Below, in pieces: positions 23,887-30,712 of a DNA stretch of 33,362 nucleotides (position 1 is the stretch's first letter; every line of letters begins with the position of its first letter). The stretch is from Pseudomonadota bacterium (GTDB lineage Bacteria; Myxococcota_A; Bradymonadia; UBA4248). The translations under genes were made by a program, and so were the position numbers. The notes beneath the pieces were generated by a model that had not been told where the DNA came from, did not search any database, and worked only from the letters and a program-made list of their open reading frames with translations. Where the stretch lies: NCBI GenBank assembly GCA_017555665.1, contig JAFZFY010000367.1:1-33362 (forward strand). Direction: 5' to 3'.

Positions 23887-25250
23887 GAAATTGCCATTGC
23901 TGCGGCGGCGAATTTGTCGCCGCGTTCACCGTAACTCTTGAACATATCGTAACTCGAACAGCCAGGGGAGAGCATCACGGCCTGACAGCCGCTTTCGCGT
24001 GCCAGATCGTAGCCTTGTGTGACGGCCTGTTCGAGTGTGGCGCATCGGTGCATGGGGATTTGCACACATTCGGCTTCGCGGCAGAAGCGGTCGCCCATCG
24101 CGCCAATGACCATGATGTGGCGAATGTTTTTCGACATCAGGCGGATCCATTCGGTGAGCGAGAGGCCCTTGTCTACGCCGCCCACGATCAGCACGGTGGG
24201 CTTGTCGACCGCTAAAAGTGCGGCGATGGCGGCATGCGGGTTCGTCGCTTTCGAGTCGTCAATGAAGTCTATGCCGTTCAAGGTTCGGACGTGCTGGATG
24301 CGGTGTGGGGGCAGCTGATAGGTGTCGATCGAGGCAACGATGGATTCAAAAGCGCATCCCATGTACAGTGCGGCGAGGATAGCCCCCATGACGTTCATCA
24401 GGTTGTGGTCGCCTTTGAGTTTGAGCGCGTCGAGCGCGAGTCGGTGTTTGGTGCCGTCAAAGACGAAGTGTATCGCGTGGTCTTCGACATAGGCGCAATT
24501 CTGTGCGTTTTGGGGGATATCCGAGCGTTTTGCGGCATACCAGCAGATGCGAGCCTGCGTGTCTGTCCAATGCTTGATCTCGTCATCGGAGGCATTGAGG
24601 ATTGCGATATCGTCGTGTGTCATGACCGCCAAAGCGCGTCGTTTGGTGTCGACATATCGCCGCCAGTCGCCTTTGAAATACTCGCTATGGTCTTCGGCAA
24701 TGTTTGTCGCGATGAGGATATGCGGCCTGAATTCGGGGCAGAATGCGAGCTGAAATGCGCTTGTTTCGACGACAAGGCAGTCGAGATCATCGGCTTCGCG
24801 GACGACTTTGGCGAGTGGGATGCCGACGTTGCCGCCCATTTTGTTTGTGATGCCGCAAGCGTTGAGGATATGCGAGGTGAGCGTGGTCGTGGTCGTCTTG
24901 CCATCGGTGCCTGTGATGGCGACGATCGGCCGTTGTGTGGCGCGGAACGCGGCTTCGAGTTCCGCAAAGACGGGGATATGCCTTGCGTCGGCTTCGGCGA
25001 AGATCGGGGAAGACGGCTCAAGGCCGGGGCTTGTGACGATCAGGTCTGCATCGCCGATCTCGTTACGGCCGAGGACGAGCTCGGTCCCCGGTGGCAGTTT
25101 CGCTTCAAATTCTGCGCATTTGGAAGGGTCTGCAGTATCTGAGGCAATCAAGTGTTTTCCAAACCCGGCGAGCAGTTCGGCGACTGCGATGCCGGATCCG
25201 CCAAGTCCAAACACAGCCACACGATTTGCGTGTGGAAACGGATCTTTCAT
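23883..25250 (-). CDS. murD: UDP-N-acetylmuramoylalanine--D-glutamate ligase
   Basis: 455 aa. The N-terminal nucleotide-sugar-binding fold shows VAVFGLGGSGIAVAELL. The central ATP-binding domain has AITGTDGKTTTT (residues 112-122; the usual form is GTNGKTT, here Asp replaces Asn). NIAEDHSEYF matches the conserved Mur-ligase 'NxxxDHxxxH/Y' motif, and the C-terminal domain has DDSKATNPHAA with the Mur signature SKATN and later LSPGCSSYDMF, which is specific for MurD. It adds D-glutamate to UDP-MurNAc-L-Ala in the cytoplasm. It is the first gene of a five-gene minus-strand cluster. Its ribosome site GGAG is close to the ATG. Confidence 0.96.
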   Translation of the reverse strand: MKDPFPHANRVAVFGLGGSGIAVAELLAGFGKHLIASDTADPSKCAEFEAKLPPGTELVLGRNEIGDADLIVTSPGLEPSSPIFAEADARHIPVFAELEAAFRATQRPIVAITGTDGKTTTTTLTSHILNACGITNKMGGNVGIPLAKVVREADDLDCLVVETSAFQLAFCPEFRPHILIATNIAEDHSEYFKGDWRRYVDTKRRALAVMTHDDIAILNASDDEIKHWTDTQARICWYAAKRSDIPQNAQNCAYVEDHAIHFVFDGTKHRLALDALKLKGDHNLMNVMGAILAALYMGCAFESIVASIDTYQLPPHRIQHVRTLNGIDFIDDSKATNPHAAIAALLAVDKPTVLIVGGVDKGLSLTEWIRLMSKNIRHIMVIGAMGDRFCREAECVQIPMHRCATLEQAVTQGYDLARESGCQAVMLSPGCSSYDMFKSYGERGDKFAAAAMAIS

Positions 25251-25549
25251 TTCTCCAATTCCTTATCCATCATCCCTGAGTTTCGCAGGCAGACAGCCTG
25301 CGTTGGCAATATCTCGCCTGACTGTCGTAAAGTCAATTTTTCAAGCACATGTGGAGGGGGCGTGAAAGCTGTTCATGGGCGTGCGTGAAAGCGTTATTCG
25401 GCTGAGTTGTCAATGTATGAATCATACGTGTAACACCGTGAAATGAAGTGAACAACGCTTGAAACAAGTGAGATCATTCCTCGTTTGATTATTATAAGGG
25501 TTTTATATAAGTAAACTGAGGGGGCTATTTCGCTTCTTGAGGAGATCGA
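25251..25549. other. AT-rich divergent promoter region
   Basis: This is a 299-bp gap between murD and the small ORF. It contains a CGCAGGC/GCCTGCG hairpin (25286-25304) and, towards the right, an AT-rich stretch with TTGATT (25485-25490), TATAAG (25493-25498) and TATATAAG (25504-25511) that probably holds the promoter for the small ORF and lipoprotein genes. An exact -35/-10 pair cannot be chosen. Confidence 0.45.
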
Positions 25550-25738
25550 ATGGACACAGACATTGACAGCGCAAATGAACTCTTTAGCGAATTTCCGGAT
25601 GGAACACGCATTGTGATTCGCGATGGGAAGGTCATATTTGAGAATTTGACACCAGACATGCTTGATGTGGCACTGAGCCTGGATCCAGAGAACGAGGAAC
25701 TTAAAATCCGTAAAAAGAAGATGGAGGAAGGGTTATGA
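25550..25738 (+). CDS. Small acidic protein, 62 aa, coupled to the downstream lipoprotein
   Basis: The ATG follows GAGGAG at six bases, an excellent ribosome site. The stop overlaps the next start as ATGA, so the two are translationally coupled. The product has no signal peptide or membrane segment. It is rich in Asp/Glu with a basic patch near the end (KIRKKKMEEGL). The segment RIVIRDGKVIFENLTPDMLDVA looks like a small beta-alpha unit. I do not recognise the family. Its context suggests a cytoplasmic accessory to the export or expression of the lipoproteins, which is inference. Confidence 0.7.
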   Translation: MDTDIDSANELFSEFPDGTRIVIRDGKVIFENLTPDMLDVALSLDPENEELKIRKKKMEEGL

Positions 25739-27654
25739 GAAAGAGATGGATTGCTCTTTTATGCACAATCTGCGCCTTTGGTGTGCTTGGGTGTGAGGAG
25801 GAATCGAGCAGTCATTGTGCGTCTGCCGATCCAAGCGGGGAGTTGACGGATCCGGGTTCAAGCGAGCCGGAGGTATCTGTAGAGACGCATTACACGCCGA
25901 GTCAGATATGTGATACGCATGAGAAGCTCTGTGACGGCATGTGTACCGACGTGACGACCGTGATGAACTGCGGGAATTGCGGCGTGACGTGCAAGGGGGA
26001 CGAGGTCTGCGAGGATGGCGCATGCGCGCCGAGATGCAAGCAGACGGTATGCGGTGAGGCATGTGTCGACACGACGAGCAACAAGTATCACTGTGGCGGT
26101 TGCGGCATCGCGTGTGCGGCAAACATGGCGTGTAATGACTCGAAGTGCGCGTGTGCGAAAGGATATGTGGATTGCGACGGCGATGCGGTCAATGGCTGCG
26201 AGACGCTTTGGGCGTGCAGCTGCACGCCGGGCCAGACTATGAAATACTGGACAGGCGATGAAGCGCAGCGGAATGTCGGCGAGTGTCGGGAGGGCATACT
26301 CGAATGCCAGCAGATTGGCGAAGAGACAGATTATGTCATGATTTCTGAGGAAGTGCTGCCGCATCTCTCGACGAGCTGCACCGACAAGGATTACAACTGC
26401 AACGGTGTTGCCGATGGTAAAGAAGATGTGGACGGCGACGGCTTTTCGATCTGCGCGGGCGACTGCTGCGACAACGAGGCGCAGTGCAAGGCGCTCAATC
26501 CAGAGCTGATCAACCCCAGCATGCTTGAGATTGCGGACAACAAGACGGATGACAACTGCAACGGTCAGATTGACGAACCGCTGCTCAGCGAGTCGGATGT
26601 TCAGCTCATCAGCTACACGTATCCGTCACAAGATCTCGACAAGACGGCACGCGCGATTGCGCAGGCGATGGGCATTCTGTGGGAATGTGCGCCGGAATCG
26701 AGTTGTGCATACGGTCTTGTCAATGCCAAGCTGACACGCGCTTCATCCACTGCGCCGATCGATCCGCGCCAGGTCAATATCGTCGATGCGATGCGCAACG
26801 CGTCGGGTGTGGCGAAGGTCTTGCCTCGTGAAGGCTCGACATTCGCGATGCTGTCCTCGGGGGAGGCACGCGATGTCAAGTCGGGTGTCGGCAATGGCGA
26901 TCTCGAACTCGAAGCAATCGTCTCGGAAAAGCAGGTTGGCAAAGAGATGGAGCGTGTCTCGGAATTCAGCGCGATTCCGGCGGTTTATCTCACCGCTCAT
27001 GGCGGCAAGCTGCAGACGCATGAGAAATGCTCGACGGGAACGGTCAAGCCTTCGATTTTTGATTCCGTGCAGCTTCATCTCGAAATCAAGGTGCCGAGCA
27101 ACGTCAAGGGCATCCGTTTCGACTTCCGCTTTTTCTCGCGCGAATATCCTGAGTATGTTTGCTCTGCGTTCAACGATTTCTTCCTCGCGATTCTTTCGAC
27201 GGGGCATTCCGAAATGAACGAACATCCGGATCACAACATCGCCTTCGATAAGAATGGCAACCCGGTGTCGATCAATAACGGCTTCTTTACGACATGTCGC
27301 AAGATCTCGTGCAAAAAGGCGAGCGATTGTCCTGCCTTTATGGCGTGTGGCAACGACGGCTTCTGTACGGCAGGTGATGATACATGCCAGGATGGTGACG
27401 GCGCGATCGAAGCCTATTATCCAGAGCCTTACAACAATATCTCCGGCAGAGGAGGCGGCACAGCGTGGTTGACCACGACCGCTCCGGTTGTCGGCGGTGA
27501 GATCATATCGCTCGATTTCTATATCTGGGATACGCAGGATCGCAAGTATGACTCGACGGTGCTGCTCGACAACTTCAAGTGGCTGCTTGACGAAACGAAA
27601 GTCAATACAGGCTTTGCCACGGAAGATCCGAACGATGATCCGATCATCAACTGA
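25735..27654 (+). CDS. Cys-rich lipoprotein with MopE-type metal-binding motif and choice-of-anchor-L-type domain
   Basis: 639 aa. Signal peptide with lipobox VLGC (Cys20), then a Ser/Pro/Glu linker. Two ~35-residue Cys modules follow (LCDGMCTDVTTVMNCGNCG... and VCGEACVDTTSNKYHCGGCG...). Next comes a MopE-like motif, NCNGVADGKEDVDGDGFSIC then GDCCDNEAQC, with Asp-rich loops suited to metal (Ca or Cu) binding. The C-terminal ~350 residues match a choice-of-anchor-L-type beta domain: FDFRFFSREYPEYVC...NDFFLAIL, DKNGNPVSINNGFF, and LDFYIWDTQDRKYDSTVLLDNF. A short internal Cys stretch (CKKASDCPAFMACGNDGFC) lies in this domain. It is an extracytoplasmic surface protein of unknown role, a paralog of the next gene. 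Confidence 0.88.
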   Translation: MRKRWIALLCTICAFGVLGCEEESSSHCASADPSGELTDPGSSEPEVSVETHYTPSQICDTHEKLCDGMCTDVTTVMNCGNCGVTCKGDEVCEDGACAPRCKQTVCGEACVDTTSNKYHCGGCGIACAANMACNDSKCACAKGYVDCDGDAVNGCETLWACSCTPGQTMKYWTGDEAQRNVGECREGILECQQIGEETDYVMISEEVLPHLSTSCTDKDYNCNGVADGKEDVDGDGFSICAGDCCDNEAQCKALNPELINPSMLEIADNKTDDNCNGQIDEPLLSESDVQLISYTYPSQDLDKTARAIAQAMGILWECAPESSCAYGLVNAKLTRASSTAPIDPRQVNIVDAMRNASGVAKVLPREGSTFAMLSSGEARDVKSGVGNGDLELEAIVSEKQVGKEMERVSEFSAIPAVYLTAHGGKLQTHEKCSTGTVKPSIFDSVQLHLEIKVPSNVKGIRFDFRFFSREYPEYVCSAFNDFFLAILSTGHSEMNEHPDHNIAFDKNGNPVSINNGFFTTCRKISCKKASDCPAFMACGNDGFCTAGDDTCQDGDGAIEAYYPEPYNNISGRGGGTAWLTTTAPVVGGEIISLDFYIWDTQDRKYDSTVLLDNFKWLLDETKVNTGFATEDPNDDPIIN

Positions 27655-27693
27655 TCGCCTTTCGCTGACCAACACTATTGAGGAGATATACGT

Positions 27694-30480
27694 ATGAAAA
27701 AGCTAACAGCCTGTCTCAGCCTTATCCTCTGTCTGTTTATGGCATCGTGTGACGATGAGCAGACGAAGAAGGATTGTGATACGCCCACGACGCCATCCGA
27801 TCCGACCCCCGGCGATCCGAGCGAGCCTTTGCCGCCCAAAGTCGTGGAGGCAGTCGGCTGCACGGCAGAGAATTGCAAGGGGACGTGTTGTGGCGATGTC
27901 TGCCGTGATACGACATCCAATTCGAAGCATTGTGGCGTATGCGGGCATGCCTGCAATCCGACCGAAGCCTGTATTGACAGCGTTTGCACGGTCGTATCGA
28001 CCGGCACATGCGCGGAGGATGAGCTCCGTTGCGGTGCCGATTGCATCAAGATTTATCGCAATAAGGAGCACTGTGGGGATTGCGACACCGTATGCGGTGA
28101 TAATCAGGCATGTATTGATGGCAAATGCGTCATTCAGTGCGGTGAGGATTTGACGCGTTGCTGCGAAACATGCGTCGACGTGCTCACGAATGCGCTTCAC
28201 TGCAGCGCGTGCGGTTATGAATGTCCGGACGGCAATATCTGTGTCAACGCCATGTGTACCAATGATTGCGGTGTCGATACCCAGACGGTATGCGGTCATA
28301 GCTGCGTGACGCTGTCTGAGGATAGCGACAACTGCGGCACGTGCGGCCGTGTATGCGCCGAAGGTCAGGCGTGTGTCGAAGGCGAGTGTTCGGAGACGTG
28401 CATGAACCCGGATGAGACCGTCTGCAATCGCATGTGCGTGGATGTGCTTTCTTCCAACAGCAACTGCGGTGCTTGCGGGAATGCCTGTCCGGGCAACACG
28501 CGCTGCTCTGAGGGTGCCTGCGTCTCGACTTGCGATGAAGAGAACGCGATTATCTGCAATCACGACTGCCTTGATCCGAGTTCGGATAATGACAACTGCG
28601 GCGGGTGCGGAAAAGTCTGCACGGCGCGTCAGATGTGCGTGGAAGGTGCCTGTGTCGATACCTGCGAGGGTGAAGGGCAGGCCATTTGCGATCATGCATG
28701 CATCGATGTGATGAGCGATGCCAAGAACTGCGGTGACTGCGAAAAAGCCTGTCTCGATGGCGAGATCTGCCGTGAAGGGGCATGCGGTTGCCCGGATGAA
28801 GATCCGTATTGTAATGTGCCCGATCCCAAGTGTGAAGAAGGCGAAGACGTGTGCAATCACTTCTGCACCAATAAGCTTGTGGATGTGCATCACTGCGGCA
28901 CATGCGGCAATGATTGTGGCGAAAACGGCATGTGCTATAACGGCCGTTGCATCGACTGCACGAACAAGACGGGCTGTGAAGACGGTCTTTGCTATGACCT
29001 TCAGAACGACCCGAACAACTGCGGTGCCTGCGGTGCCGCATGTCCATCCCATGTCGCCTGTATCGAAGGCCAGTGCGCCGCGTGCCAGACGAACTATGTG
29101 GACTGCAACAAAGACATGGCAGACGGCTGCGAGAAGACGACGGCTGAATGCGACTGTTCCGATGGCGAAACGCGGTCTTGTTATTATGGGCCAACCGGGA
29201 CTGTCGGTGTCGGGGCATGCAAGGCCGGCACACAGACCTGTGTGGGCAATCGATGGGGCGATTGCGTAGGCATGGTCGTTCCCGTGACCGATTTCCAGTG
29301 CCGTAAGGACATCAAGGACAAGGGCCTCAATGATCTCAACTGTGACGGCAAAGTCGATGGCATGGAGGATTATGACGGCGACGGCATCTCAATCTGCGGC
29401 GGTGATTGCTGTGATATCAAGGCGCAGTGCCCGAATGTCTCGGATGCAAAGCTCGTCCGTCCCGGCTTCTATGAAGTTCCTGGCAACAATATCGACGATA
29501 ACTGTAACGGCAGGACGGATGAATCGGTCACGACGTGTGCCGCGACCTATTCCCAGGGCAATAATCTCGGAAATGTAGATAATCGCAATTATGCCGGTCT
29601 CCAGCTCGCTCACGCCATGGACATCTGCGATGATGCCAGCGTCATGGGTTACGGTCTCGTCTCTGCCACGGTTCAGTCGCTCAATTCAAATATTTTAGGC
29701 AATACGTTGATGAGCTACGCGATCAATGTATTCTCGCAGTTGCCCAACAAGAATCCGGTCATCAAGCCTAAAAGCGGTTCAACCTTTGCGGGGATTTCAT
29801 CGGGCAGTTTTTACGTTACCGAGCTCAGCCATTCCAACGACTTTATCGAGGGGGGTACGATACCGCCCAAATATCATTCTGCACACGGCAATTCGCTGCA
29901 GTCGCATCCCCAATGCTCGACAAGCAACAACATCAACGATTCAGTCGATCTCAAGCTGACACTCAAGGCTCCGATCAATGCTACAGGCTTCCAGTTTGAT
30001 TTCCGATTCTATTCGCACGAGTATCCCGAATACGTGTGTACCCCCTATAACGACTTCTTCATTGCGTTGCTCGGCTCGAAGGCATTGGGTATTCCGGCAG
30101 ATACGAATATCGTGTTTGATAAGAATGGCGCGCCGGTTTCGATCAATAACGCATTCTTCACGTCGTGTGAGCCGATCTATTGTTCAAGCAGCTGTCTCCC
30201 TGTTTATTCGTCATGTACGGGCGGCAAATGCATGACAGCCTATGGCGCGTGTCCTGACGGTACGGCAGATCTCGCGGCCTGGGGCGGCGGTGGCGGTGCT
30301 ACGGCTTGGCTGACGACCAAGGCCCCTGTCATTGGCGGCGAAACCTTTACACTCGACTTCATCATCTGGGATACGGACGATGATGCTTTCGATTCGGCGG
30401 CCATCATCGATAACTTCAGATGGATCACCACAGGCGGTTCCGTTACGGTGGGTACGGAATTCACCGATCCTCGAACCTGA
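27694..30480 (+). CDS. Cys-rich lipoprotein with nine Cys modules, MopE-type motif and choice-of-anchor-L-type domain
   Basis: 928 aa. Signal peptide with lipobox MASC (Cys19), then a Thr/Pro linker. Nine tandem modules follow, each of the form C-x(3)-C-x(10)-CG-x-CG-x(2)-C-x(6)-C-x(4)-C (for example VCNRMCVDVLSSNSNCGACG). After a GCEKTTAECDC segment comes the MopE-like motif NCDGKVDGMEDYDGDGISIC then GDCCDIKAQC, followed by a C-terminal domain closely resembling that of the preceding gene (FDFRFYSHEYPEYVC, DKNGAPVSINNAFF, LDFIIWDTDDDAFDSAAIIDNF). It starts 39 bp downstream of the paralog, after TTGAGGAGATATACG, so it is probably co-transcribed. The main difference between the paralogs is the number of Cys modules (nine against two). 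Confidence 0.88.
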   Translation: MKKLTACLSLILCLFMASCDDEQTKKDCDTPTTPSDPTPGDPSEPLPPKVVEAVGCTAENCKGTCCGDVCRDTTSNSKHCGVCGHACNPTEACIDSVCTVVSTGTCAEDELRCGADCIKIYRNKEHCGDCDTVCGDNQACIDGKCVIQCGEDLTRCCETCVDVLTNALHCSACGYECPDGNICVNAMCTNDCGVDTQTVCGHSCVTLSEDSDNCGTCGRVCAEGQACVEGECSETCMNPDETVCNRMCVDVLSSNSNCGACGNACPGNTRCSEGACVSTCDEENAIICNHDCLDPSSDNDNCGGCGKVCTARQMCVEGACVDTCEGEGQAICDHACIDVMSDAKNCGDCEKACLDGEICREGACGCPDEDPYCNVPDPKCEEGEDVCNHFCTNKLVDVHHCGTCGNDCGENGMCYNGRCIDCTNKTGCEDGLCYDLQNDPNNCGACGAACPSHVACIEGQCAACQTNYVDCNKDMADGCEKTTAECDCSDGETRSCYYGPTGTVGVGACKAGTQTCVGNRWGDCVGMVVPVTDFQCRKDIKDKGLNDLNCDGKVDGMEDYDGDGISICGGDCCDIKAQCPNVSDAKLVRPGFYEVPGNNIDDNCNGRTDESVTTCAATYSQGNNLGNVDNRNYAGLQLAHAMDICDDASVMGYGLVSATVQSLNSNILGNTLMSYAINVFSQLPNKNPVIKPKSGSTFAGISSGSFYVTELSHSNDFIEGGTIPPKYHSAHGNSLQSHPQCSTSNNINDSVDLKLTLKAPINATGFQFDFRFYSHEYPEYVCTPYNDFFIALLGSKALGIPADTNIVFDKNGAPVSINNAFFTSCEPIYCSSSCLPVYSSCTGGKCMTAYGACPDGTADLAAWGGGGGATAWLTTKAPVIGGETFTLDFIIWDTDDDAFDSAAIIDNFRWITTGGSVTVGTEFTDPRT

Positions 30481-30493
30481 TGCCTTTTTTGAC

Positions 30494-30519
30494 CGGTCCT
30501 ATGCTTCGCATACGGACCG
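30494..30519 (-). repeat. Bulged-G hairpin element, copy 11
   Basis: CGGTCCTATGC pairs with GCATACGGACCG across TTC. The unpaired base is on the right arm. It is the first of four elements in the gap between the convergent lipoprotein genes. Confidence 0.75.
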
Positions 30520-30523
30520 CATG

Positions 30524-30558
30524 GCCCCGGCTATCTGACGATACGCCGGGGCTTTTTT
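30524..30558 (+). terminator. Terminator of the lipoprotein operon, also bulged-G hairpin copy 12
   Basis: GCCCCGGCTATC pairs with GATACGCCGGGGC across TGAC and is followed by six T. It has the family's unpaired base (right arm) and serves as an intrinsic terminator for the upstream genes. Confidence 0.85.
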
Positions 30559-30571
30559 ATTGGGCTGTATT

Positions 30572-30604
30572 AAAGCCGCGTATTGCGGCAGCAATAGCGG
30601 CTTT
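30572..30604 (+). repeat. Bulged-G hairpin element, copy 13
   Basis: AAAGCCGCGTATTGC pairs with GCAATAGCGGCTTT across GGCA. The inner stem TATTGC/GCAATA differs from other copies by compensating changes. Read on the minus strand, A-rich and T-rich ends flank it, so it may help end the convergent gene. Confidence 0.8.
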
Positions 30605-30639
30605 GCGCGGGCGTATCGGCCAACGGCCGATAGCCGCGC
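30605..30639 (+). repeat. Bulged-G hairpin element, copy 14
   Basis: GCGCGGGCGTATCGGCC pairs with GGCCGATAGCCGCGC across AAC, with the unpaired G before TAT and one further extra G in the outer stem. It directly abuts copy 13. Confidence 0.75.
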
Positions 30640-30712
30640 CACATACCATTCACCTCATTCAAAGCTGAGGCTGTGATGGCAAATCGGTGGCAGGCGGCAT
30701 AATACGCCGTGT

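Noticed and set aside
27703-29052. 449-codon minus-strand frame opposite the Cys-module array
   Set aside because: It is an Ala/Ile/Val-rich shadow produced by repeated Cys codons on the other strand, with no start context.
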